Assembly (NCBI RefSeq): GCF_007997295.1
Contig: NZ_VORY01000013.1
Span: 1-64,000, forward strand
Length of the DNA: 64,000 nt
Source: Gillisia hiemivivida
GTDB taxonomy: Bacteria > Bacteroidota > Bacteroidia > Flavobacteriales > Flavobacteriaceae
Direction: 5' to 3'
The notes below the pieces were generated by a model. It was not told the DNA's origin and did not search any database. It worked only from the letters and a program-made list of their open reading frames with translations. The position numbers were made by a program, and so were the translations under genes. How positions within the stretch are numbered: position 1 is the first letter of the stretch; each line of letters opens with the position of its first letter. This document shows, in pieces, positions 1-7,782 of this stretch.

Positions 1-443
1 TCTTCATCTGAACAAGATCCATTTGCATCGTAGATCCATACTGTTTGAGTGCTAGTGATCGGTCCCGTGATTACAGTTCCACCATTTGCTTGACTGTTGT
101 TATAATATGCTTGAGTTCCACTTAGGTCACTTCCTGATATGGCTGGTAAAGTATAACTGTCACATTCAGATTGAGAACCTGGATTAGTTATAACCGGAGT
201 TTTAGTAATTGTTACCTCAAAGCTTTCTTCATCTGAACAAGATCCATTTGCATCGTAGATCCATACTGTTTGAGTGCTAGTGATCGGTCCCGTGATTACA
301 GTTCCACCATTTGCTTGACTGTTGTTATAATATGCCTGGGTTCCACTTAGGTCACTTCCTGATATGGCTGGTAAAGTATAACTGTCACATTCAGATTGAG
401 AACCTGGATTGGTAAGAACCGGAGTTTTAGTTATTGTTATTAC
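1..443 (-). repeat. 225-bp in-frame tandem repeat inside the adhesin gene
   Basis: The sequence at 1-180 recurs at 226-405 with only a few substitutions, a period of exactly 225 bases or 75 codons. Similarity fades after about 443, where the repeat grades into a diverged unit. More copies probably lie to the left of the window. The near identity of the units points to recent duplication or gene conversion. Confidence 0.9.
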
Positions 444-1637
444 TTGTGTATTCGAGTTTGTACAAGTTCCCGCATTAGCTGTTGAATATTTGATAGTATA
501 TGAACCTGCTATAGACGCATCTACGTCTATTATTCCGGAAGTAGAATTTATAATTAATCCTGAAGTAGAACTAAATGAACCGCCACTAACACCAGTAACG
601 GTTGGCGTTGGGTCATTATCATCACTACAATAAGAAGAAGCTGAATAACTAAAAGTAGCATTATCCAAAGTATTTATCGTAATAGTAGCACTTCCTGTTT
701 CAACTGTTTTATCAGGACAATTTGAATTCAAAATTATCGCCCGATAACTAGTTGTAACGTTAACATTAGAAGCTTCATAGGTAGTAGTAGTGTTAGCTAT
801 ATCAACCCATCCTGCACCTTCATCTTTTTGCCATTTCTCAACCGCGCCAAAATTACCTGTAAGAGTTAAAGTTGTGGAATTAGGACTACCTGAACAATAT
901 GTAGCCTCCCCAGAAATAGTTCCACTAACATTAATGTCTAAATCAATGCTCTCACCACCACATGGTGCAGAATTTAAATTACCACCCTTGAAAGATAAAT
1001 AGGAACCAAGGTTAATAACACCGCCTTCAGCCAGATCACATAAATCAATCACCGATCCACTACCAGATAAAGGCACCTTTATTTCAATAAATTTACCATC
1101 ATTTGGAGCAAAATCTCCTACTTCTGCTATAAGGCCGCTCACATTATTTAAAACTAAATTTGTCCCATTCCATTTATAAACCAATGTTGAAGAATCATTT
1201 GCATCAATCTGTAAAACAACATCAGCTCCTGGAAAAGGATAAACTTTCGATTTATATGTTTCAGAAACTAAGTCCAGACTAGGGTCAGTATCTAAATAAT
1301 ATCTGAAGATCGAACTACCATTATTTCCATTGAAAAGACCAAGTAATAAGTAAGGCCCATTAGTGTCAGATTTAACAACTGCATACACTTGCTGAACATC
1401 GCAAGTGTTATTGGAACCAAGCTTAATATCTTTCACTTGACCTGCTGCATATTCTGAAGCAGTATAATCACCATCAGGTACAAATACCTGTGAATAAGCA
1501 GTAGAAAAATTAAAAAAGCATCCAGAGAAAATTAATAGGACGATTAGAGTTTTAGAAAATGGAAGCGAAATGGAAGATAGTCCTCGAAAGGATCTTTTTG
1601 CATTTTCAAATTTTGGCGAAGTAGTTTTCCAAATCAT
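1..1637 (-). CDS. Large secreted repeat protein (SprB-like/Ig-like adhesin), 5' part only
   Basis: The minus strand is open from an ATG at 1637 to the window edge with no stop, giving at least 545 residues; the C-terminus lies outside. The N-terminus starts MIWKTTSPKFENAKRS, followed by a hydrophobic stretch at about residues 28-48 ending in AYSQ, which reads as a long signal peptide. A domain of about 220 residues follows. Then come Thr/Ser/Gly/Asn-rich beta-sandwich-like segments with spaced cysteines, and finally 75-residue repeats containing NPGSQSECDSYTLP and VWIYDANGSCSDEE. Such repeats are typical of gliding-motility-associated, type IX-secreted surface proteins of Flavobacteriia, which usually carry a C-terminal sorting domain that cannot be seen here. 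Secretion route and adhesive role are inferred. An FSGC motif inside the signal region resembles a lipobox, but the hydrophobic residues after it argue against lipidation. Confidence 0.75.
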   Translation of the reverse strand, partial: MIWKTTSPKFENAKRSFRGLSSISLPFSKTLIVLLIFSGCFFNFSTAYSQVFVPDGDYTASEYAAGQVKDIKLGSNNTCDVQQVYAVVKSDTNGPYLLLGLFNGNNGSSIFRYYLDTDPSLDLVSETYKSKVYPFPGADVVLQIDANDSSTLVYKWNGTNLVLNNVSGLIAEVGDFAPNDGKFIEIKVPLSGSGSVIDLCDLAEGGVINLGSYLSFKGGNLNSAPCGGESIDLDINVSGTISGEATYCSGSPNSTTLTLTGNFGAVEKWQKDEGAGWVDIANTTTTYEASNVNVTTSYRAIILNSNCPDKTVETGSATITINTLDNATFSYSASSYCSDDNDPTPTVTGVSGGSFSSTSGLIINSTSGIIDVDASIAGSYTIKYSTANAGTCTNSNTQVITITKTPVLTNPGSQSECDSYTLPAISGSDLSGTQAYYNNSQANGGTVITGPITSTQTVWIYDANGSCSDEESFEVTITKTPVITNPGSQSECDSYTLPAISGSDLSGTQAYYNNSQANGGTVITGPITSTQTVWIYDANGSCSDE

Positions 1638-2126
1638 AATGTACACTTTTGAATTAGTACTAAAATTTTATATGAATCCCCATAATCCAATTAAGAAATG
1701 GTTCATCAATAAATGATTAATTTAAATTTTGTAACTATAGAAGTGATTTTGCTTGGGGCTTAACCACAATTTGTCCTCTTTAGGGGAGCAACAAATTATA
1801 TTGAATACAGAAGATTTCGTGGGGGGAATCTTTTACAAATCGATTTGAGACAATTTGATATATGCACTAATATGAAGTAAATTTATTATAATAGGTTGTT
1901 AAAAAAAGAAATTCCCAATATTTTAGATTAAATACCAATTATACGGGATTAAATACATTAATTGATAACATAAAATACTAGTTTTCACCCATTTCTGAAG
2001 ACAAAACCTTTCATTTTGAAAGGGAAAATAAAATATACAATAAGGGATTTACCCCATTTTTGAGACTATTTAATCAAAAAATGCTAACCTTTTAGATTAT
2101 CATTTAATTATATAGTCTTTGTAAGA
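1638..2126. other. Intergenic region, upstream of the adhesin gene
   Basis: About 490 AT-rich bases without a supportable gene. A short inverted repeat AATTTGT...ACAAATT (1768-1774 with 1791-1797) encloses a CCTC/GGGG core and could fold into a hairpin, but it has no T-tract. I see no clear TAnnTTTG promoter for the adhesin. Nothing else stands out. Confidence 0.5.
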
Positions 2127-2627
2127 CTACTTTCTTTCATACATCAATAAGCGATGCATATTACCCTCAATTAATGGGAATTTCTTCAGATCTATCTCGT
2201 AAATCCATCCTTCTTCAACAGTATTGAAAACATCATATTCAGAATCTTCAGTATATCCCAATTCTTGTCTTGCATAATTTAACCAGGTTTGATAGGTTGG
2301 AACATCCATTGACTCGTCATTGGCCTGAACAATTAAAAAATCACCTTCTAATGTAATTTGAAATTTTGCAGCTGGATTATTTTTGATCTTCCCCATATCC
2401 GCCCAGTCACCTTCATTCATTTCATATAAGGTAATACTATTAAGGTCTTTTGGATTGAAATCTACAGCATATACATTATGATTTCTACCGTAATTATCTG
2501 AATCTAGCATGCCAGGAACAGAGCAACTGCTTAAAGAAAAGATAGAGATGACAATTAGTGTGAATTTGACAAGAGAGAGATTGGCTAATTTAGTTGGGGC
2601 TAAATTAGCAGCGCTTAGTGTAAACAT
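2127..2627 (-). CDS. Small lipoprotein of unknown function
   Basis: A 166-residue protein with a hydrophobic segment (VKFTLIVISIFSL) ending in a lipobox LSSC with the cysteine at about residue 35, so it is probably a lipid-anchored envelope protein. The mature part is acidic and rich in aromatic residues, with no domain I recognise. The N-terminal extension before the hydrophobic core (about 18 residues) is longer than usual for a signal peptide, but no internal ATG gives a better start. It stands alone between two long intergenic stretches, so no operon context helps with function. Confidence 0.65.
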   Translation of the reverse strand: MFTLSAANLAPTKLANLSLVKFTLIVISIFSLSSCSVPGMLDSDNYGRNHNVYAVDFNPKDLNSITLYEMNEGDWADMGKIKNNPAAKFQITLEGDFLIVQANDESMDVPTYQTWLNYARQELGYTEDSEYDVFNTVEEGWIYEIDLKKFPLIEGNMHRLLMYERK

Positions 2628-2948
2628 GTGGGGCTACTTTAAATTAATTGATTAACAAATAGTTTATTGTAGGTTAAAGAGCAAAATCCTTTGGGGAAAA
2701 TCTTGATCCTCGTCAAACATAGAGGAAGCAATGCTTACAAAATATTAATGAGCAATTTTTTAGACATAATCAATGGAAAAATAGATAAAAAACACTATGT
2801 TAACAAGGAGTTAAGCTAGGTTTTAGTTATCAAAAGGTTATTAACAATCTGTTTTTTTGTAAGTGATTAATTAAACTTTTTTTTAAACTTTTAATAGGAG
2901 TCTAATGTATTATCTGCAAAACTTGTAAATTGCGTAAAAGCGAAATGA
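2628..2948. other. Intergenic region between divergent genes
   Basis: About 320 AT-rich bases separating the lipoprotein gene (minus) from pdxH (plus). It must hold two divergent promoters, but neither is a clear match to TAnnTTTG. The nearest candidate for pdxH is TAAATTGC at about 2925-2932. No small gene or repeat was seen. Confidence 0.4.
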
Positions 2949-3593
2949 ATGAGTAAAAATTTAGCCGATTATCGTAAAAATTACGACAAGGGAGAATTGT
3001 TGGAAGAGCATATAGCTATCAATCCTTTTGTACAATTCAAAGTTTGGTTTGAAGAAATGGAGAATGCAGAAACTTCTTCAGAAGTTAATGCTATGAATAT
3101 CTCTAGTATTGGATTGGATGGGTTTCCTAAGAATAGAATTGTTCTTTTAAAGGAATATAATGAAGAAGGCTTTATTTTTTATACCAACTATGGGTCAGAA
3201 AAGGCTCAATCATTATTAGCTAATCCATATACCTGCTTGTCATTTTTTTGGCCAGAACTAGAGCGGCAAGTGATAATAAAAGGCATAGCAGAGAAGGATT
3301 CCGAAGAAAAAGCAATCGCATACTTTAATTCTAGACCAAGGGAAAGCCAGTTGGGAGCATGGGCATCTCATCAAAGCTCAGAAATTTCTTCAAGAGAAGT
3401 TTTAGATAAGACGCTGAGAGAATTAACTTTAGAATTTCAAGGTAAACCGGTTCCTAAACCCGAGTTTTGGGGTGGTTTTCTAGTGAAGCCTATAAGTTTT
3501 GAATTTTGGCAGGGAAGACCAAATAGATTACACGACCGGATAGTGTATACTAAAGAAAGAAAAAATTGGAGTTTTAAACGCTTAGCACCATAA
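2949..3593 (+). CDS. pdxH: Pyridoxamine 5'-phosphate oxidase
   Basis: This FMN enzyme oxidises pyridoxamine or pyridoxine 5'-phosphate to pyridoxal 5'-phosphate, the last step of vitamin B6 synthesis and salvage, in the cytosol. The 214-residue length and the blocks NRIVLLKEYNEEGFIFYTNYGSEKA, FFWPELERQVIIKG and the C-terminal FWQGRPNRLHDRI match the family; the last is the substrate/FMN-binding C-terminal motif. It is the first gene of a four-gene run (pdxH-sixA-ppk1-ppx) with gaps of 2 and 5 bases and one overlap, so co-transcription is very likely. The functional link between B6 and polyphosphate genes is not obvious from sequence. Confidence 0.95.
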   Translation: MSKNLADYRKNYDKGELLEEHIAINPFVQFKVWFEEMENAETSSEVNAMNISSIGLDGFPKNRIVLLKEYNEEGFIFYTNYGSEKAQSLLANPYTCLSFFWPELERQVIIKGIAEKDSEEKAIAYFNSRPRESQLGAWASHQSSEISSREVLDKTLRELTLEFQGKPVPKPEFWGGFLVKPISFEFWQGRPNRLHDRIVYTKERKNWSFKRLAP

Positions 3594-3595
3594 TT

Positions 3596-4081
3596 ATGAA
3601 AAGGCTAATACTTGTAAGACACGGAAAATCATCTTGGAAACATAATTTGCCAGATGATAAAAGACCTCTTAAGAAAAGAGGCGAAAGAGATGGTTTGCTT
3701 GTAGCGAAGTCTTTTTCATCATTTTTTCAGAAACCAGTAACTGTTTGGTCTAGCCCGGCAGTTAGAGCATTGTCTACTGCGAACATCTTTAAAAGTGAAT
3801 TAGCTATTGAAGATAAACACTTCAATATTATAACTTCACTCTACACTTTTGATAGTGGAGATTTATACTCTCAAATTAAGAATTGTGATCCAGGAATAGA
3901 TAAATTAATGGTCTTCGGACATAATCCTGCAATGACAAATCTGGTAAATAAGCTTGGAGATTCTTACGTAGATAATGTGCCTACAACAGGATTAACAGTT
4001 ATTGATTTTGAAACTAATAGTTGGGAAAACCTCAAAAACGGAAAAACTATTCTAAGTTTATTTCCTAAAAATTTACGATAA
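3596..4081 (+). CDS. sixA: SixA-like histidine phosphatase
   Basis: A 161-residue member of the histidine phosphatase (phosphoglycerate mutase-like) superfamily. The catalytic RHG motif is at residues 8-10 (LILVRHGKSSW) and the second histidine is in FGHNPAM (His109). The short form with KSSW after RHG is the SixA/YjhB type, which in E. coli removes phosphate from histidine on phosphotransfer proteins. It lies 2 bases after pdxH and 5 bases before ppk1. Its true substrate here is unknown; a phosphohistidine protein or a small phosphate ester are both possible. Placement beside ppk1 and ppx suggests a role in phosphate or polyphosphate balance (inference). Confidence 0.85.
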   Translation: MKRLILVRHGKSSWKHNLPDDKRPLKKRGERDGLLVAKSFSSFFQKPVTVWSSPAVRALSTANIFKSELAIEDKHFNIITSLYTFDSGDLYSQIKNCDPGIDKLMVFGHNPAMTNLVNKLGDSYVDNVPTTGLTVIDFETNSWENLKNGKTILSLFPKNLR

Positions 4082-4086
4082 AATTA

Positions 4087-6189
4087 ATGGGTAACAACCA
4101 ATACATCAATAGAGAGCTTAGCTGGCTTCAGTTTAACGCGCGTGTTCTTCAAGAAGCAGAAGATGAGTCTGTTCCACTTATTGAAAGACTGCGATTCTTA
4201 GGTATTTTTTCTAATAACTTAGATGAATTCTTTAAAGTGAGATATGCAACTATAAAACGAATAGATCTTGCAGGTAAAAGTGCCAAAAGTGTTTTGGGAG
4301 GGATCAAAGCTAGTAAACTTTTGGAAGAGATCACCCAAATTGTTATAGAACACCAGTCAGAAAGTTTAAAGGTGCTCCATAGTATTCAGGAAAAACTTAA
4401 GGATCATGATATTTATATCATCAACGAAAAACAAGTTTCAGAATCACAAGAAGATTTTATAAAGAATTATTTTCTATCAAAAGTAAGCCCTGCATTAGTT
4501 ACTATTATATTAAATGATCTGGTAGATATACCAAGCTTGAAGGATAGTGCTGCATATTTGGCGGTAAAAATGGTGATGAAGGAGGAGATTCCTCAACAAG
4601 GAATTTCTAAATTATTGAATCGGCATATCCATGAAAAGAAATACGTTTTAATTGAAATCCCTAGAAGTATAGATCGGTTTGTTGTACTTCCAATGGAAGA
4701 TGGAAAACAATATATTATTTTGTTAGACGATCTTATAAGATTTAATCTTAAAACCATCTTTAACATTTTTGAATATGAAAGCGTTACTGCCCATATGATA
4801 AAGATCACTAGAGATGCCGAATTGGATATAGATAGTGACTTAAGTAAGAGTTTTATAGAAAAGATAACTTTAAGCGTACAAGACAGATTAAAAGGGGATC
4901 CCGTTAGGTTTGTTTACGATATGAATATTGGAGAAGACACCCTCGCATTTTTAATGGGAAAAATGGGAATTGACTCTACTGATAGTATTATTCCCGGAGG
5001 TAGATACCATAACAGAAGGGATTATATGAACTTTCCAAATATTGGCGACGATAAATTACTTTATACTCCAATAGATCCACTTCCAATAAAAGGTTTAGTG
5101 CTTCAAGGAAGTTTGTTGGGAATGATCGCAAAAAAGGATTACTTGCTTTATGCGCCTTATCAAACCTTTGCGTATGTGGTTAAATTTTTACGGGAAGCTG
5201 CTTTAGATCCTAAAGTAAGATCTATTAAAATAACTATTTATAGACTGGCCAAGATCTCGCATATTGCCAGTTCTCTTATAAATGCCGTTAAGAATGGTAA
5301 AAAAGTAACTGTACAAATAGAGCTAAGAGCAAGATTTGATGAAGTTGCAAATATTAAGTACGCCGAGCAAATGCAGAAGGAAGGGGTGAAATTGATATTT
5401 GGGGTTACTGGTTTAAAAGTTCATTGTAAAACTTGTATAATAGAACGAGAAGAGAATGGTAAACTTCATAAATACGGCTTTATAAGTACAGGGAATTTTA
5501 ATGAGTCTACTTCCAGGATTTATACAGATTATACTTTGTTTACAGGAAATCAGGAAGTATTAAAAGAGATAAATAAGGTTTTTGATTTCTTTGAGATCAA
5601 TTATAAGGTGAGCAGGTATAAGCATTTATTGGTATCGCCACATTATACTAAAATGGCTTTGGTCAAACTTATCACCACAGAGATCGAAAATGCTCAAAGT
5701 GGTAAAAAATCGGGTATTAAATTAAAACTTAATAGTCTGTCTGATTATACACTTATAGATAAGCTATATGAAGCCAGCAGGGCAGGTGTTAAGATCCAAT
5801 TGATAATACGTGGAATTTGCTCCTTAATTCCCGGTGTTCCTGGAATGAGCGATAATATTGAAGCAATTAGTATTATAGATAAATTCTTAGAGCATCCAAG
5901 GGTTTTTATTTTTGAGAACAATGGCAAACCGAAGGTTTATATTTCATCTGCCGACTGGATGTCTAGAAATATGGATTATCGGGTAGAAGTCTCTTGTCCT
6001 ATATACGATGAGGACATAAAAAATGAGATCTTGGAGACTTTTATGATAAGTTGGAATGATAATGTAAAGGCTCGTGTTTTAAGTGCAAATCAGGATAATG
6101 CCTATAGGGAGAAGAAATTTCCTGCAGTGCGTTCCCAATATGCACTCTACGAGTATTATGAACAAAAATTAGAAGAAGTAAAAGTTTGA
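4087..6189 (+). CDS. ppk1: Polyphosphate kinase 1
   Basis: Polymerises the gamma-phosphate of ATP into inorganic polyphosphate and can run in reverse; usually membrane-associated. The 700 residues have the PPK1 order: N-terminal helical domain (NRELSWLQFNARVLQEA, LRFLGIFSNNLDEFFKVR), head domain, then two phospholipase-D-like catalytic domains. The autophosphorylated histidine is His446 in GLKVHCKTCIIE, and the conserved FISTGNFNESTSRIYTDY block follows. The stop codon overlaps the start of ppx by four bases, so the synthetic and degradative enzymes appear translationally coupled. Confidence 0.97.
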   Translation: MGNNQYINRELSWLQFNARVLQEAEDESVPLIERLRFLGIFSNNLDEFFKVRYATIKRIDLAGKSAKSVLGGIKASKLLEEITQIVIEHQSESLKVLHSIQEKLKDHDIYIINEKQVSESQEDFIKNYFLSKVSPALVTIILNDLVDIPSLKDSAAYLAVKMVMKEEIPQQGISKLLNRHIHEKKYVLIEIPRSIDRFVVLPMEDGKQYIILLDDLIRFNLKTIFNIFEYESVTAHMIKITRDAELDIDSDLSKSFIEKITLSVQDRLKGDPVRFVYDMNIGEDTLAFLMGKMGIDSTDSIIPGGRYHNRRDYMNFPNIGDDKLLYTPIDPLPIKGLVLQGSLLGMIAKKDYLLYAPYQTFAYVVKFLREAALDPKVRSIKITIYRLAKISHIASSLINAVKNGKKVTVQIELRARFDEVANIKYAEQMQKEGVKLIFGVTGLKVHCKTCIIEREENGKLHKYGFISTGNFNESTSRIYTDYTLFTGNQEVLKEINKVFDFFEINYKVSRYKHLLVSPHYTKMALVKLITTEIENAQSGKKSGIKLKLNSLSDYTLIDKLYEASRAGVKIQLIIRGICSLIPGVPGMSDNIEAISIIDKFLEHPRVFIFENNGKPKVYISSADWMSRNMDYRVEVSCPIYDEDIKNEILETFMISWNDNVKARVLSANQDNAYREKKFPAVRSQYALYEYYEQKLEEVKV

Positions 6190-7076
6190 TTACACAACAT
6201 AAATATGCAGCAATAGATATAGGTTCCAATGCGGTTCGGTTATTAATTTCAACAATAACAGAGCAAGAGGGAAAAGAGCCTATTTTTAAAAAAACATCAT
6301 TAGTAAGGGTGCCAATAAGGTTGGGAGCAGATGTTTTCATGACTAAAATGATCTCTGAAGAAAATCAGGTGAGAATGATAGATACCATGAAGGCTTTTCA
6401 ATTATTAATGAAATCTCATAAGATCGAAAGGTATAAAGCATGTGCAACTTCAGCAATGAGAGAAGCAGAAAATGGGGTACATGTTGCTAATGAAGTTTTA
6501 GAAAAAACTGGAATAGAAATTGAAATTATAGATGGCACCCATGAGGCAGCTATTATTGCTACTACAGATCTTAATCTTCTTATTCAGACTGATAAGACCT
6601 ATCTCTATGTAGATGTTGGGGGTGGTAGTACAGAATTTACCTTGTACTCTAATGGGGAGGCTATTACCTCAAGATCCTTTAAATTGGGGACGGTTAGGTT
6701 GCTTAAAAATATTACTGAGCCTAATATTTGGGAAGAGGTGGAAACATGGGTCAAAGCCGTTACTAAAGATTATCATAGAATAGATCTGGTAGGATCTGGT
6801 GGGAACATTAATAATATTTTTAAAAGTAGTGGGAAGGCAATTGGTAAACCTCTTAGTTATCTATATCTAAGTTCTTATTATCAACTCTTAAATTCCTTTA
6901 CTTACGAAGAAAGAATTACAGAATTGAATTTAAATGATGACCGTGCAGATGTTATTATACCTGCAACAAGAATCTATCTTTCTGCTATGAAATGGACCAA
7001 GGCAAGGCGCATTTACGTTCCTAAAATTGGATTGGCAGATGGGATCATAAAATCACTTTATCAGGAAAAGATATAA
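6186..7076 (+). CDS. ppx: Exopolyphosphatase / guanosine pentaphosphatase family protein
   Basis: Releases orthophosphate from polyphosphate ends, or hydrolyses pppGpp, in the cytosol. The fold is the ASKHA phosphatase type: phosphate-1 loop AIDIGSNAVRLLI at residues 8-20, acidic DGTHEAAI (catalytic Glu), and phosphate-2 loop VDVGGGSTEF. At 296 residues it has only the two N-terminal domains and lacks the C-terminal domains of the long E. coli enzyme. The start is a TTG at 6186-6188 that overlaps the ppk1 stop (TTGA). No ATG occurs in frame before the ATP-binding loop, and the first residues MITQHKYAAIDIGS fit the family, so the TTG start is well supported. Confidence 0.93.
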   Translation: MITQHKYAAIDIGSNAVRLLISTITEQEGKEPIFKKTSLVRVPIRLGADVFMTKMISEENQVRMIDTMKAFQLLMKSHKIERYKACATSAMREAENGVHVANEVLEKTGIEIEIIDGTHEAAIIATTDLNLLIQTDKTYLYVDVGGGSTEFTLYSNGEAITSRSFKLGTVRLLKNITEPNIWEEVETWVKAVTKDYHRIDLVGSGGNINNIFKSSGKAIGKPLSYLYLSSYYQLLNSFTYEERITELNLNDDRADVIIPATRIYLSAMKWTKARRIYVPKIGLADGIIKSLYQEKI

Positions 7077-7130
7077 TGTTTAATTGAGGGTCTATTTCAC
7101 CGTACGCATGGCTATCGAGAAGTCTCTAAC

Positions 7131-7198
7131 TTTATAAGTATTTTCCTCCCGAAGGATCGGCAGATAGCACGCGGGCTTGCCCTTGGGTTCTTGATTTG
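7131..7198 (-). repeat. Gene-end interspersed repeat, copy 1
   Basis: The block reading TATTTTCCTCCCGAAGG...GGGTTCTTGATT resembles 49203-49262 and the reverse complement of 10099-10160. It ends directly at the miaE stop codon (7199-7201). The left part (7077-7130) is diverged, with a trace of a TTGAGGG motif at 7083-7089. Confidence 0.75.
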
Positions 7199-7780
7199 CT
7201 AACCGTGAATACTTTGAGTTTTGCTTAAGCTTTTCATGACTTCGGCTTCAAATTCTAGTAAATCATTCCATTTTTGATCGACTTCTTTTCGGTCTCCATA
7301 TTGTCTGGCAAAGTTGAGAAAAAGTGTATAGTGATTAGCCTCACTTACCATTAAGTTCCTGTAAAAATCCCTTAACTCTTCTTCTTGTAATTTTTCTGAA
7401 AGCAATCTAAAACGTTCGCAACTTCTAGCTTCAATAAGGGCAGCTATCAATAATCTGTGTACCAACTGCGTACCACGAGAACCTCCTTTAGGGAAGAATT
7501 TGAGCAACTGAAGCACATATTCATCCTTACGATCCCGCCCCATTATATAGCCTCTTTTCAGCAATTTATCATGAACCATTTTAAAATGGCCCATCTCTTC
7601 TCTTGCTAAAGCTGTCATTTCTGAAACCAGATCGGAATATTCAGGAAAGGAAACGATTAGGGAGATTGCCGTAGAGGCAGCTTTTTGTTCGCAATAAGCA
7701 TGATCTGTTAGAATTTCTTCTAAATTTTTCTCTGCAATAGAAGCCCAACGTGGGTCTGTAGGTAGTTTTAAGCCAAGCAT
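7199..7780 (-). CDS. miaE: tRNA-(ms2io6A)-hydroxylase
   Basis: A ferritin-like di-iron monooxygenase that hydroxylates 2-methylthio-N6-isopentenyl-adenosine at tRNA position 37. The 193 residues start MLGLKLPTDPRWASIAEKNLEEILTDHAYCEQKAAS, characteristic of MiaE, and carry the iron-ligand helices with EEMGHFKMVH and EARSCERF, then EANHYTLF. The start lies 2 bases downstream of the dnaX stop, so the two are probably one transcript. Oxygen-dependent modification implies an aerobic lifestyle. The gene's 3' end abuts an interspersed repeat. Confidence 0.93.
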   Translation of the reverse strand: MLGLKLPTDPRWASIAEKNLEEILTDHAYCEQKAASTAISLIVSFPEYSDLVSEMTALAREEMGHFKMVHDKLLKRGYIMGRDRKDEYVLQLLKFFPKGGSRGTQLVHRLLIAALIEARSCERFRLLSEKLQEEELRDFYRNLMVSEANHYTLFLNFARQYGDRKEVDQKWNDLLEFEAEVMKSLSKTQSIHG

Positions 7781-7782
7781 AA

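Noticed and set aside
409-1002. Plus-strand frames at the left end
   Set aside because: They are shadows of the minus-strand adhesin gene, which is open over the whole stretch and has a signal peptide.
7077-7198. Small gene between ppx and miaE
   Set aside because: The segment is explained by the gene-end repeat; no frame has a start with a credible product.
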